Below, one piece after another: positions 34,201 through 46,374 of a stretch of 64,000 nucleotides of DNA. The stretch spans positions 1,931,948 through 1,995,947 of the forward strand of contig RPFO01000104.1 of NCBI GenBank assembly GCA_009746045.1, in the 5' to 3' direction. A program made the position numbers and the translations under genes. Position 1 is the first letter of the stretch. Each line of letters starts with the position of its first letter. The notes under the pieces were generated by a model that did no database searches, was not told where the DNA came from, and was given only the letters and a program-made list of their open reading frames with translations. This DNA comes from Mesostigma viride. Lineage: Eukaryota; Streptophyta; Mesostigmatophyceae; Mesostigmatales; Mesostigmataceae.

Positions 34201-37200
34201 CTGCTTGCCAAGGCTTCTTACCATGGTTACCTTGCCTTGCTAGCATATGAATTAGGGCTCTCCCATTTTAGTGGGAGAAAGGCAAACAAGACGACGATAA
34301 CCCCTACCTACATGCAGTTCCACCCATGCAGTATGCCCCTCAGAACAACCACTGCCACCTTTCTTTCCAGCGCAATTGTTTGCCAAGAAACAACCTCAAG
34401 CTTGTGAGCCTCTAACCACAATGAAGCCGCTGCTAAGAAAGGCTGCGTCAATATTCACACAAAACTGAGTGCTGTTAGCAATCTCCTTCCAAGAAAGCAC
34501 TCAGCAAATCCCTGACAACTTGACGGCATGCCACGGCTCACGCTTTGACACGTCCCAGCCATGCAACGTACATACAAAACACTAAAAGGTGCCAGAAATC
34601 TGGCGATGCGCAGCACGGAATGGCATTCTACCTGGCCCTAACTGCACGGAAAGAAGCCGAAAACTTGCGTTGATAACCCATAAAGGAAGCGAAGCATCCA
34701 TAGGGTGACGCTGAGCACACGATCGTACCATTACCGGCGTTGTCCTTCGCCCAGCGGCGCAGGAAAGAACAACCTTCCATGGAATAATATAAGACGCGCA
34801 TCCCGCGAGCCTGGAGAATGTCTTACCGATCATGAAGGAAATCTTGCCGAAACCCAGCAATTTTTTTAAAGCTTTACCCATAACAATTTAAACGCATCCT
34901 TGACGCTAGGTAAAGCCCATAAAACCTGACAATCACCGCCGCCTGCGTGCATTCTAATTTATTCCTCTCGACGAAAACATCAGATTGGACCCCCGTGGCG
35001 ATGGTCATCAATAAAATCATCGACACTGCAAAAAACGCGAACTCCGCTAAGAAGGAATATCATAAACTTGTCGTCTGTAAGATTAGCACAGTTTCTCTGC
35101 ATTCCGCGAGCTATCTTTTTCTACTCTGCCTGAAAGCACGTCGCCATGGCCAGCTCCGGTAGGGGTGCGCGCACCGTGCACCACTTTTTCACGGTACGGA
35201 CGGGTACCGCGAATTTTTTCGGCGCCAAAAAATTCGCGCTGGGACCGTCACCTTAATATTAACATTATTATAATAATCATATTCTACAGTTCAATGGGAA
35301 GACGGGAATACGCCCAGGCTTCTCTCAGTACCAGGGGGGCAGGCCACAGGTGAAGATGCCGGAAAACATATACACGGGGCCTGCGCTGGTTATCTCATCG
35401 ACATAGGGTGGCGCCGAAGCATGGAAGTCCACAAGAGGCCAACAGCAGGCATTACCCAGTCAAGATATGTGGGGGGCGCTAAAGTCGCACATGCTGGGTT
35501 TTGGGAACTGCACAATGACACACATAAGTAAGTAAGTACTTGCGTGTCATGCGCATCCGCATGCCACGGAGACCAATGCTAATCTCATTAGAAAAATAAT
35601 TACGTAAAAGTTAAACAAACAGAAAAATATTGTCTGCACCATGCCCCACCATATAGTAATGGCTGTGTATGACACACATTGACACATACAGCGGACTACT
35701 ATCCAGCAAAATTGCACTGCGATTGGCGATTGGGCGGCTGCAGCGTCAACTAACTACATCTGGGACGGCAGAATCACAACCGCACCTGCCCGCGCGTTAT
35801 CCGCCGCCCACGTAAAGAAAGGCTCCGTATGAACAGCCCACACAAAGAAAAGCCCTTGAAATTCATTGTTTCCAAGTCGCTACGGCAGTCTAATGGTGAG
35901 GAGCGCACCTGCTCGCGCGGGATCCAGCCGTTCACGTTCATCAGGTCCAGCCAGTGCGCCAGCACATCGCGGCGCAGCGCCGGATCCCAGCGACCGACCA
36001 GCAGCTGGTGGAAGCCCTCGTCCCACAAAAAGCCGCGGGGGAAGAAGGAGCGGCTGGGGGTGGCCGTGAAGAGGGGCGCGGGCCAGTAGTGAAGGATGGG
36101 GGCCTGGGGGAACGGGGGGGGGGGGGGAGATGGGGTGTGGCAGGTAGCAATGATGATGTGGCAGTGCAGTAATTGAAAACAAAAAACAAAAAAATAGAAT
36201 TGATAATAGTGATGTGTGGCAGTAAAAAAATGGTGTGTCGCAATGTATATTGGTGTGGCAGGTAGCAGGAGTGGTGGGCGGTCCGGTAGCAAGACGGTGG
36301 ATCGTGAGTGATGCAGACAACGACAAATTTTACGCGGGTTTTGAAACGATGATGTGGCGCGGGGAGGAGACGACACTGGTGGGTGGGGGGGAGGTTAGAA
36401 CGTGCCGACGAATGCCAACAGATACCGACAAATGCCGGCAAGGGAAACCAATGCCATGCCCTGTGTCCTTGCACCTGCGCACTCATTCGTTCGTCCACGC
36501 ACGCACGCACGCACGCACGCACACAGCAGGCGGGAAAGCATCAAATCTGCCAAGAATGTGCAGACGCCAGCATTGTGAACCCACAACGTGAAAATGCCCC
36601 CTACGAACCGTAGAACCCCCCCAAACTACCGCCAGCATTATCAACTTCACCGAGAGGCAACACTAACTACTAAACCCATAAGCAGGACAAGGGTTATATA
36701 TTGGTATATGGAGCATCCTGCATCCAGCACTGTAGTTAGATATGTCGTCATATAGTACCGTACCATATTTAGATATATAGTAGTAAAGATATATAGAACC
36801 TTATTCAGATAGGGACCCAAGCAGCTTACCTGCTGCCCCGCGGGCACCCCCTCAGTATCCCTCACGAGGGACGACCCGTAGAAATAGCCCATGCCGCCCA
36901 GCAAATTGCTCAGCGCGCCGCGCAGCATCCCCCCCGCACTGCTGACGCCCGCGACTGCCCCTCCCCCCTCCCCCACAGGGAACGTGGCGTCAAACCGCGC
37001 ATCAAACGCCGCCTCGCGCGCCTCAAACAAGGCACCCAGGCCAGCACCCGACAGCTCCAATGGCACGGGGGGCACTGGCACCTGTGAATCGTGAAGCTTG
37101 GGGGTGTCTGGGTGGCCAGCCCCAGCCCTCTTTTGTCCGCCCTCATCACCCGCGTTCGAATCCGGTGCATTGATGACGACTCTATCATCGACGCCTGACT

Positions 37201-38389
37201 TGTCAGCACCGGGCTGACTGTGACTCCCACCCAACCCACTTGACCCACCACCAATGCTGGCGGCGCTCTCGACGCTGCCTGAGGACTCTTTGTTGCCGGT
37301 GTCTGGGCTGCAGGAGAGCTCGACCAGGGAACGGCTTGCAAACGTCACATCGAGCGTGACTGGCAGCGCCGCAGTGATCTGGTACACGATCACGTTAGGA
37401 CCCTGGGCACCCTGGGGCGCGCTCCCCCCCAGCGCAAGCTGTCCCCTCCTCCTCGCCTGCGACACCAGGTGGTCAGAGACCAGCTCCGTGAGGTTGTGCA
37501 TGTGGGGCGTGTGCGCGGCAAAGTAGGAGACCGAGTGCATGCCGGCGTCTGCCACGTGGAGCGCCCAGGCATTGCCCAGGGTGGCGTCTGTCCCTGAGAC
37601 GAGGGCCCCCCCCGTGCCCAGGTGGCCGCCCTCCTTGCGGCCCTTGCGGGCGTGACGGCTGCTGGTGGAAGCGGAATCGTGGCCAATCGGCCTGTGCACG
37701 GTCATGCTGGCGCCTGCCTCGTCCGCCAGGTAGAAGAGCAGGGAGATGGTGCGGGGGGCGTCGGAGGGGAACCCTGGGGCCCGCCTGGCAGATATCCGGA
37801 CGGCCCAGTCGCCGCCGTACCCTGGCAGAGGGGAGGCGCTCTCGCGCTTAGACCGGGTGTCGGGCTGCCGGAGCCGTTTCACGAAGGTGGTGGTCAGGAT
37901 GTAGTCTCGGTCGAACAGGTCCTGTCGACCGTACGACCGGCCGTCGTGGCGCAGCCAGCCGTACTGGGACAGCCGGTCCCCTTGCTCGCAGCTGTGCCGC
38001 AGCTGGAGGCCCTCCTGCGTGTTCTGGGGGTCGAACCACATCAGGCCCGCGAGCAAGGACTGCGGGCGCCGCGTGCGCATCCCGAAGTATAGCTGGGGGC
38101 GGTATGTGCCCCATAACAGGTCCTCCTCGTGCGCGCCCCCGAATTGGGGCAATGCCGTCAGTTTCTTGTTGGGGTAAAGGGGGGAGATGATGCGGGGTGT
38201 TTTGTCCACGTGCCCAGATGGCCACATTAAAGCAGCAGCGATGGCGGCAAGAATTAAGGTCCCTGCGCCCATCACGCCAGCACTCATTCCCTTGGCCCTG
38301 GGGTGCTCGGGGTTGGGTGTATCCTCTATATTTGGGCGCTCGGAATGCCCGGCCCCCACTCGCCTGCGCGGGCCGGTTGCAGACGTCAT
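28262..38389 (-). CDS. MOGS: mannosyl-oligosaccharide glucosidase (alpha-glucosidase I, GH63)
   Basis: Seven exons, minus strand, in translation order: 36830-38389, 35909-36103, 32760-33189, 31755-31999, 30777-30953, 29642-29899, 28262-28390. Joined, they give 997 residues with no frame break. This ER enzyme removes the outermost alpha-1,2-glucose from the N-glycan precursor. A type II signal anchor lies at about 38-57. The GH63 N-domain block [15 protein letters not shown] is at about 93-107. The catalytic domain has FLWDEGFHQ (545-553), [15 protein letters not shown] (726-740), ELHVDLWCW (743-751) and WEQY (965-968). From GH63 structures, the Asp of WDEGFH and the Glu of WEQY are the expected acid and base. 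The protein is longer than the roughly 830-850 residues usual for the family, mainly through a Ser/Gly-rich insert around residues 350-420. ATG 38389 is the first in-frame Met. Introns hold repeats and exon-edge echoes. Confidence 0.95.
28627..28745. repeat. 9-bp microsatellite (TATCTACTA)n
   Basis: About 13 perfect copies in the last intron of the glucosidase gene. Frames through it give Ile-Ser-Thr or Tyr-Leu-Leu polymers, which are meaningless. Confidence 0.97.
29030..29405. repeat. 36-bp AT-rich minisatellite
   Basis: About ten copies of TGTCACTAGTACAATTATAC + CATGTTGATAACCTCTAG in the last intron of the glucosidase gene. ACTAGT is palindromic. Copies differ by single bases (ATTGTC/GTGTC, CATTTT/CATGTT). 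Confidence 0.95.
30542..30716. repeat. 29-bp inverted repeat in a glucosidase intron
   Basis: CTGCACCTCCCTGAATCCCT + ACTACAGAC at 30542-30570 is exactly inverted at 30688-30716. A second short pair (CTGAACGGA near 30591, TCCGTTCAG near 30679) lies just inside. The transcript could fold into a long hairpin with a loop of roughly 100 bases. A partial third copy lies at 30470-30500. Confidence 0.85.
32350..32540. repeat. (CCTT)n microsatellite
   Basis: About 47 perfect tetranucleotides inside the intron between glucosidase exons at 31999 and 32760. Poly Phe-Leu-Pro-Ser and Arg-Lys-Glu-Gly frames here are repeat translations. Confidence 0.98.
33190..34239. other. long intron of the glucosidase gene (first part)
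   Basis: AT-rich intron between exons 2 and 3; the dispersed element at 34240-35245 is inserted in it. I see no coding sequence or structured RNA here. Confidence 0.6.
34240..35245. repeat. dispersed about 1-kb element, copy 2 (partner 7570-8570)
   Basis: Collinear with 7570-8570 (see that entry) and in the same window orientation, inserted in the second intron of the glucosidase gene. Its right end repeats GGGGTGCGCGCACCGTGCAC, TTTTTCACGGTACGG and GGGTACCGCGAATTTTTT. Confidence 0.55.
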
Positions 38390-39556
38390 CAGGCAACAGA
38401 ATGCATGCGGACACACATAGACATTACTGCATGCCGTTCCTGCAGCAAATGCTGCTCGAAATCTGTTGACCCGTGGCTTATACCATTCTTAACGTATTAC
38501 TGAAAGGGATTCCAGTCACCATTGCCAGCTGTCACTAATATTCACTTCCAAAGAGAGGCGAACCAAATGGGCATCTCACTCTGAAATATTTCATTTAGCA
38601 AGTTCCCCCGGCATTTGTTGCCCGCAATATTCGCCTTCACGAGGTGCACCAACCATTAACCCTTCCGGGCAATCAAGGAAAAATCTGCTTTGCGCTTCGG
38701 TGCTTCGGCATAATTATTTTGCCGGGAAGAAAAGAAACAGGAATTACCATTGTGAGACTACATAATCTATGCTGCAACGCGTCACGCGTGCACAAGCCGA
38801 CGTACATGGTACACCCTCGTTCTGGGTTCTGGCTGGACCGACACGACCGTACGATGCTGCATCTATGGCTCATAAGAGGCGCGCGCCGGCAAAACTTTTG
38901 GAGAAATTTGTCGAAACCTGTCCAAATGTTTCTGCCACCATCGCATGAACCAGACGCGGGCCGACTATCTACGGTCAGGACTGGCTGGGGGAATAGCATT
39001 TTCGGGAAAAAAAAGCATCGCATCCTGCTCGCATCGGGAAAAAAAGTCATCAAATTGCGCGGGGTTTGCTGCATACAGGGAACAACAGCTGGGAAGTGGG
39101 AACAAGCCCTTTTGATGAGCGTGAGAGGCCCCAATAAATCAGTACTAGTCACGTCATGTCGGTCATGGGTTGGCCCTAACGAAAAGACATTCATGCTTGC
39201 GTGATAGCCGGAGTTCCACCACAACCGGCTGTCCGGAACACCGGTTCTTGAATATATGCTTGGAAATAATCACATTTCCTACTAGCTGGTACACGATTTA
39301 CTTAGGACGCCCCACGAATAAAGAACACCAGCGCGCTGTTGGCTGATTAGACGAGTAGCGGCCACGTCTTCTCTGGGTAGCAAAAATGTGGACTGCACGT
39401 CCCTACCACGCAGTAAAAGAATCACATATATTGCAAGAATGGCATGCAGGCATGCGAGGAAAACATTAAAAAGCCTACGCAAGGCGACTAATAGTACTTA
39501 GTAGCGATTGTAGTGCGCCCCTGAGGAAAATCACGCAAGAAACCGTGCTAGCTGCC
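38390..39556. promoter_or_regulatory. divergent intergenic region, glucosidase / PC-esterase-like gene
   Basis: 1.17 kb separates two start codons on opposite strands, so both promoters must lie here or be shared. I could not pick out a TATA box or a named motif. A weak open stretch at 38644-39204 shows no family likeness. Confidence 0.4.
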
Positions 39557-41152
39557 ATGTCAGTCATGGACAGTGCAAGCCGTCGCGCGCTTCTAATCGT
39601 GCTTACGCTGCTATGCCTGCAGATATTGAGCTCAATATGCAAGGGCCGCTTCGGCTTAACACTGGGTCCGCAGAAGGCTGCATCGCTTCCAAGGTTCCGG
39701 GGGGGGCCTCTCAAGCTTGAACCGGTTTCCCCTGGTAGGAAATTAACGGCCCCTTCTCACGCTGCCCTGGCCGGGTCGCAATTTTTTATCATTAGTCAAG
39801 CTGACCGCTATATTCGCGTGGTGGAAACAGGGCCACAAGTCCAAGCTTGCAACGTCTCGCGCTCGTACTTCCTAGGCTCTGTGGAAGGGGTCGGCTGCGA
39901 CGGAGTGCCCCTCTTTACAGCATTATCGGTTAACTGCGTAGAACGGGGTAGGTACGAGACAACCCTTCCAAGCCGTTGTGGTACCTACAACGTCACAATA
40001 AAGTTGGCTTTAAGAAATGTGCGTTTGGACCTTGCAAACTATTTCGAGGTGGCACAGGCACAGTGGTCGACGTTAGTACGGCTGCCAGTTGTTTGGACAA
40101 AGTCTGGCATTTCTGTGCCAGAAGCTTCGATACAAAACGCCACGGAGCCTGAAGCAGCCAATGGCACGGCTGGCATTTGGTACAAGCCCAAGGAGGTTCG
40201 AAATCAATGGTGTTTGAACTGCCAGACTGCAGAGTTAGATGGCATGGGTGACTACCAATACATTCCCAGTCCAAGCAATGAGAGATTGCCCAGCCGTATC
40301 GGTACTCCTACTGCGGTCAGAACCGCATCCATCTCAAAGAATGTTTCTATCTCCAAACATTATCGCTCCCCGCAAGCCATTCAGTCCTGCATCGCAGAGA
40401 AAGGCATCCAGAGGATCGCGTTTGTGGGTGGGTCCACCCAACGCTTCCGGATGTATTGGTGGTGGTGGCTGCTGGACACCAGCGTCGACATTACCCAGTT
40501 TGGCTGGACGCACAACGACACGCATGTGCGGGCGGCCAATGTGTCCATCAGCTGGTTCTTCGACCCCTTGGGCCTGCGCTTGATGAGATACCTGCTATCC
40601 ACGACAGGGATGCCATGCACCACAAAGGGATGCGACTCGGACGCGATCTACGATGGTATAAAACCAATTGAAGGCCGCGAAAAAGCTGGAGCAGCAAGGT
40701 TGCCCATGGACTTGGATGGGTTTGATGTCATCGTCATCGGTTATGGACTCTGGCTGAGCACCGTGACACCGGCCACATTGGCAGGTCATGACGCCAGGAT
40801 GGCCGAACTTGCAAGACAGTTGAAACTGTTCAAGAGCATGCACCCCCACTCCCATGAGTTTATCTGGGTGGACGCTTTTTCGGAAGTGCCCGACCATGCG
40901 GCAGGAACTCAAATCTACCAGGATCCCGTACTCCTGGGCATGCTTCGGGACGTTGCGCATCGCCACCTGGCGGGGGCGCCTACAAGCATCGTGGACGCAT
41001 ACGCCATCTCCTTGGGCCGAGAGATGAGTTCGCCAGACAAGAGGCATTACGGGGAGTGGAAACACCAGGAAAACCAAGCTAGGTACTTGTCTTACGTCGG
41101 CTCGGTCGAACGGGAGACAACGGAGCGAATCGTGAAGCACATCTGTGCATGA
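39557..41152 (+). CDS. PC-esterase / NXPE-like type II membrane protein
   Basis: One exon, 531 residues from ATG 39557. A short basic N-terminus (SRR) precedes a signal anchor at about residues 11-27 (LLIVLTLLCLQILSS), giving a lumenal C-terminus. The catalytic half resembles the SGNH-fold PC-esterase clan (NXPE, TBL, CASD1-like). It has a block I around 286-293 (AFVGGSTQR, GGS in place of GDS), a DVIVIGYGLW block near 392-401, and a C-terminal D-x-x-H (SPDKRHYGEW, about 492-501). The lumenal part has at least seven N-x-S/T sequons, which fits a Golgi or surface location. Family members acetylate or deacetylate glycans; the substrate here is unknown. GGS instead of GDS is tolerated in parts of the clan, but activity is not assured. 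Sequence 41153-42029 after it shows no gene. Confidence 0.75.
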   Translation: MSVMDSASRRALLIVLTLLCLQILSSICKGRFGLTLGPQKAASLPRFRGGPLKLEPVSPGRKLTAPSHAALAGSQFFIISQADRYIRVVETGPQVQACNVSRSYFLGSVEGVGCDGVPLFTALSVNCVERGRYETTLPSRCGTYNVTIKLALRNVRLDLANYFEVAQAQWSTLVRLPVVWTKSGISVPEASIQNATEPEAANGTAGIWYKPKEVRNQWCLNCQTAELDGMGDYQYIPSPSNERLPSRIGTPTAVRTASISKNVSISKHYRSPQAIQSCIAEKGIQRIAFVGGSTQRFRMYWWWWLLDTSVDITQFGWTHNDTHVRAANVSISWFFDPLGLRLMRYLLSTTGMPCTTKGCDSDAIYDGIKPIEGREKAGAARLPMDLDGFDVIVIGYGLWLSTVTPATLAGHDARMAELARQLKLFKSMHPHSHEFIWVDAFSEVPDHAAGTQIYQDPVLLGMLRDVAHRHLAGAPTSIVDAYAISLGREMSSPDKRHYGEWKHQENQARYLSYVGSVERETTERIVKHICA

Positions 41153-42029
41153 CAAATGATCGATTCGTGAAATGCCTGTACATCATCCTAGCTATATGTA
41201 GCGACATGCGCATGCAGCGCCCACGACAGGATCGCAAGTAATTAGCTAGAGCAGCCAGATTTGCCTCTGATCATAACGTGGCTGGCTCAGCGTAGTCTCT
41301 TAGCTGTAGCTGGTAATTTAGATTGGAATGGACCTGATGGCATTAGATCAGCCATAATTAATTAGTTAAACACGCTCTTGTTGGGGAGTAACGGAGTATA
41401 AACCCTATGTAATGGATGGATATGGATGGACAAACAATTCTAGATACCGGCAGGCTACCGGGTCTATTCTACCTATCTAATGCCTAAACTAACAAACCAA
41501 TGGACATGCCACGTAGCAGGTAGTGCCATTCAAGCTCTAGCGGTCACGCCGGGCGTTCTTCGATCGGTCTTCCCATGACGGGTTCATCGCGCCTCTTCCC
41601 TAAGTTGGGGCGGGATCGTTATCCTCTATACCTGCTGGGCCCAAGTAAGTAAAAGCTAGTACCAGCTGGGCCCAGATGGCCTTGTCATTAGTGCATCTTG
41701 TTCCAAATCAAGAAGAGGCCGGAGCCGGCCCGCCCTCATGTCCTGTTCTAGAGCTCTGCACCTTATTTAATGAACGTGCAGGCAGCCCGGCGTGTCAGAT
41801 CGCTGGGTCCGTCCCACGTAACGATCGAGGTGCCTACTTGGCTGTGCGGGCCGCAGCCCTGCTGCGCGTTGCATGTCGGGCCCCGCGACGTGTCTACTGC
41901 TCGTAGTGCGAGCCAAGTGCCCGACTAGCTGTAATCTACTCTCTTTGCTATTGCTAGTGATAAGTGGCCTGCCCAAATACAAATCTTCTGTACGAATGTG
42001 CACTAGTGCATACTAGTTCCAACACTGAA

Positions 42030-42740
42030 AATCGATCTCAACATGTTGGTGACGGCGCCGTCCAGCTTCTCCTCGACTGAGGGCGTTGGTGAGGCGGTCC
42101 ACATAGATCGGCTCCGTAAGTGAGCACCGGGAGAACCAGGACCTTGAACAAGTCATGCTAATTCTCATGCCTGCCCAAGGGCCGGCGCCCACCAAGGGCC
42201 CGGTATTGGCGGAGAGCGTGCCAGGCGAGGGAGATGTGATGTTTCACACGTGCTCGACATCAGCCGTGCTGCTGGGGAGCAGGAGTCAGCCCATGCAGCC
42301 AGCTAGTAGTTGGACGCTGGGCCTGTAAGGGACACGCCGTCAAGGAGCAAGAGGTCTGGCGGGTTGTCGTCAGCATGACCGACCGCCGGGGCCTCTGACG
42401 ACCCACCGCCAGGGCCACTGTCTAGCTTTCTTGCTGATCAATCTCGAGTCCCACCACGTGGGCGCCCTCAATGGCTATAGACAGTCAAGCCAGGTCTGCA
42501 TGTGCTCTGTACTCGCGAGGAGGGTGGTGTTGTCGGCGTAAATAATTTCTGCTACTGACATGATACACTGTGTGTCAGGCCCACCGTCAGCCCCACCGTG
42601 CCACCGCCCGGATTGGCTACCAGCACCCCGGGTAATTCCCAACCCGTCATCACGCTGGCAAAACGCTTGCGCCCAGCGCCCTTGGGTCATCACGTAGTCC
42701 GGCACTGGTCACAAGGATGAACAAGTATGGTGAGAGCACA
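42030..42740 (-). pseudogene. second LINE reverse transcriptase fragment
   Basis: Minus strand. IIYADNTTLLASTEHMQTW (about 42487-42546) is the YADD box of a non-LTR reverse transcriptase with the second Asp changed to Asn. LFKVLVLPVLTYG (about 42112-42152) matches the downstream LFKALVLSILVYG block of the fragment at 26.4 kb. The intervening frames are broken. The copy is dead and related to the 26.4 kb fragment. Confidence 0.65.
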
Positions 42741-42929
42741 CAGCCTTGCCGCACTCCCTTTTAAAGAGGGCATGGGGGCCATCGCCATCGAGTGCATGCA
42801 GAACACCGCATCAGTGCATCACCGCCCAGGCGGTGAAGGACATTGCCGCCAAGCGAGCCCCCGCTGGCCCAGGCGGCGACGCCCCTCCCACCCAGACCTG
42901 GGCGGACCTGCTCAAGCTAGCACCACGCC

Positions 42930-43340
42930 ACCTCCACCACCTCCACCATCGCGGCACAGCTTAAGCAACAAGCCCTCGACCTTCGCGAGGAAGCCGACAT
43001 TACCCAGCGCAGCCACAATGTCATCGTCAAGCACTTCGACCAGCCGGCAGATGAGACCTCGACGACTCTTCTCACGGCATTTAAGCGCGCCATGCTTGCC
43101 CCCATGCAACTCACTGGTGAGCTGGACATGTCGGCTGTCCGCCTCCCCCGCGCGCGGGGTAAGGCTGGCCCGGCTCCCCGTGCCTCCTCACCTTTAAGTA
43201 CATGGCGGACAAGCTGTTGTTTCTTAAAAACCACAAGAAGCTCTCGAGGACTCGCTACACGCTGGACGACGACCTGACCCTGGCCCAGCAACAACGGCGA
43301 CGCGAGCTACCTATGTATGGCCGACCTATACCTCCAGCTC
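42930..43340 (+). pseudogene. LINE ORF1-like fragment
   Basis: Plus-strand frame with a helical start (LKQQALDLREEADITQRSH) and, after a frameshift near 43195, KYMADKLLFLKNHKKLSRTR followed by YTLDDDLTLAQQQRRREL. The 'DKLLFLK..KKL..TRY.LDDDLT.AQQ.RR' pattern is familiar from first ORFs or linkers of algal non-LTR elements; this is from memory and not a database match. It lies next to, and on the opposite strand from, the reverse-transcriptase fragment. Confidence 0.4.
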
Positions 43341-43739
43341 CGGCACAGCGCAGGGGGGACTGAACCGGTATACTGGCGGGGCCGGGGACGTCATCCACGT
43401 CGACCACAGATTAGTAAGGCTTAGCCTACCACGTGGCCCCATGCAGCGCATGTGCGCCCATACTGATGGCCATGGATGATGCATTAATTAAGAATTTAGC
43501 CGCGCCCTGCCTATAATGGGACCCCCATGGATGATGTATTGGCATGTGTGCCGGTTATGATGTACCGGCCACACTCCAGCTGATGCCTAGCTTTATCTAG
43601 TTATGCTGTGCCCATGCAGAAAATTCTGTGCCCCAAGGACATTCCTAAGAAGGTAGGCAAGCATGTCATGACCTACCCACAGCAGTTGATGGCTGACCAG
43701 TGGTCCCAGCGCAGTTTGAACATCACATTCACTCCGGCT

Positions 43740-44590
43740 CTCTCTTGCTTGGACTGCTATGCAGGACAAGAAGAGGTGGAAGACCATTGCCCAGGCTCAT
43801 ACGCCCGCCCCTGTGGGCAAGCCCCCTCCCCCCAAGCGGAAGGGGCGCTTTGCTGAGTAGAATAGGTAGGGTTTTCTCGGTTATATTAGCTTAGAGTTAG
43901 ATTAGTTCGGTTTCGCGGCTTTGTCCCCCCTCCATCCATCCACGGGAATATGTGCTACATGATCTCCCAATTACGGAGTCATGTTATAATTTAATGCAGA
44001 GAGCTGCTCTCTGCTGAGATGCCACTCTCTAGCTCTTGTATAGATATGATGATCTTCCCCCCCATGCATGACAGGCTCGCCCTTAAAGCTGGGCATAGCT
44101 TGATAGATCATGGGGATGCAGGTGCCCTGGTGCACCCCGAGCAAGTGTCGTCAATTTACATAGATTCCCACCCTTGCAGGAAGTAGCTTAGAATGTGTAT
44201 TAATAAAAGTCATGTGCCCCTTCTCTGGGATATGTGCTACATATACTCCCAACGGAGTTAATTAATTAATCAATTAAATAATCAAATTAAATAATTAATT
44301 AATTATTTAATCGATGGATGATGCATTAAGAATTTAGAGCCCTGCCTATATACAGAGAGTCACTCTCTGATGAGAAACCATGCCCTAGCCTTTGTATATA
44401 TCCATGATGATCTTCCACCCCATATGACGAGGGGGCCTTTAATCGGGCTCTGATAGATCGTGGTGGTGCAGGTGCCCTAGCTTGCTGCACCTAGAGCAAG
44501 TGTCGTTTACATCCCCACGGTCCTCGCAGGAAGTACATAGCCCAGAGTGTACGTATTAAAAGCCATATTGTCCATCTTCCCAGTAAAAGT
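43740..44590 (+). repeat. LINE 3'-end family, copy A
   Basis: Contains the end of a coding frame (QDKKRWKTIAQAHTPAP...GKPPPPKRKGR, stop near 43858) and a 3' tail. The tail has TTAGAGTTAGATTAGTTCG and ATATGTGCTACAT + TCTCCCA. The tail segment TGGTGCAGGTGCCCT ... TTGCAGGAAGTA(G/C) is itself repeated at about 44111 and 44468, so two extra 3' tails follow. Related copies are at 46375-46700 (inverted) and 47500-48350. Confidence 0.7.
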
Positions 44591-46160
44591 CCTAAATTTA
44601 GGACCAAGTGGAATTAAAATATATATATGCAAACATTAAAATTTGACCCTGGCATTCGTGCCCATGACTGAGATAACACACTTTTTTAGTTTCTATCAAA
44701 AACCTGGGGTCAAATAATTACATTTAGTGCATGAATGGGCCCTGCCACCTGCCAGACCTCAAAGCGCGAATTTGGCCAAAATGTGGGTTTTAGGACCATT
44801 AGGACTGGTCAATTAGTGTCAACGCATGACCATGCTATCCACACGGTCCCTTGAGCATCTTACAAGCGCTAGGGGACCCTACGAGGCCTTGGGATGGCGG
44901 GGCAGCGTATAACAAGGCCCGATACCCTGCTGTGGCTGCCTCTCTATATACGCGTGCTTAACGGTGTCACAGATGGTGCAGGTAATGCAATATACGGTTG
45001 CATGGTTGCTGAGGTTGCCCGGCTTGAACATGGCCCACCCCTTGCGGTAAACTTTCTCTATAAGCATATGCCAAACCTTCTTTGACATCACGGACATGCT
45101 GGCCACCACCCAGCGATGAAAAAACAATGCATTTGCATTGCAACTAACACATGAATGCAGCCAAATCAAGTTACAAAACAACGGTGTGCTAACATGCAAC
45201 GCTTTGTGAGCGAATTCAGGGTGCATGTAACACGTAAACCATAATGTATATACTGTCTGAGAACACCCTGAACGACTGCAGGCCATAGGACCATGGTTTA
45301 TAACTAACACATGAGTAAAACTGCTCTTACGCATGTGTGTTTTAGCTGCAGCGGACGACGAAGATAGAGACGTAAAAAATTGTATGACGTAAACCAACTA
45401 TGTGTGACAGTTATGTGCACAGAGAGCGTCCCCTCTTTTTAGGCATAGCTGGCTGACTCAAAACTACCACGACAGCGTTGCCAGTTACACTCATGATCTA
45501 GGACAACCCGGCACGTACCTGCTACTTACGTCGCCTCATTCCAGATGGTTGCAAAAAAGTCGCTGAAATCCGCAGCGAGGTCAGCTTTCCGAGAGCTGAG
45601 CGCACCAAAGCTGGCCAACCGGTTCGACAATGATATAAACCACGCTTGTGCTGCGTTCTAGGTCCAAGAAATACCGAAAGTGAAGACCTATAAGGTGCGC
45701 TCGCTGCCCAGCCTGAACGTCCCTAAAACATGGTCGACAATGGAAATCGGGCAAGAATATCACGGCCCAGGCGCTCCCATGTCAAATACTCCGTTTCTAA
45801 ACTCCAGACTATAATAAAAATCGTCCACAAAAATTTCCTGGCTTGATTCGCACCACCATTGCTAATATTTACACTAACATGTTTGTGCCAAAATCGACCC
45901 TCCGCGAGCAGGCGATCTGCGACCCATTTGTGTTGTGCCGCTGTGCTACAGCGCTACACATAAAAACTTGCGCAGAAAATATTCACAGCCTTTAAGCATA
46001 ACTAACAACCTTTCGTTTTTGCCACTGGGCGCCCGAAATGATAAACGCACGTGAAAACGCCGGCCACGATTGTCAGGTCGCCATATCCACCTCACTTCAT
46101 TCCCGCACCCACTTTTTCGCTCCAAAATCGGTTATATTTTTGGTCGAGGTACCTACTTTC
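44591..46160. other. intergenic stretch without recognisable genes
   Basis: It holds the palindrome GGTCCTAAATTTAGGACC-like sequence near 44590 (repeated at 46325) and some weak open frames. Nothing conserved is seen on either strand. Confidence 0.5.
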
Positions 46161-46164
46161 CCGC

Positions 46165-46300
46165 CATTATACCCGGTACCCGGGTACGGAATCCGGGTAC
46201 CATGTGCCGGTACCACGGGTCGGGTACATCATGCCGGGTACGGTGGACATGGGGTACGGTCCATATAGTGACCCCCCCCCCCGGTACCTCGGTTATAGTG
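46165..46300. repeat. GGTACC-rich degenerate tandem repeat
   Basis: About eleven occurrences of GGGTAC or CGGTACC in 130 bp (for example CCCGGTACCCGGGTACGG), with KpnI/SmaI-like palindromes. No gene. Confidence 0.8.
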
Positions 46301-46374
46301 ACCACTAGGACGATTTAGGACAAAGTCCTAAATTTAGGACCGTGGGAGGCTTAACAATATGCCCCTTCTCCGGG

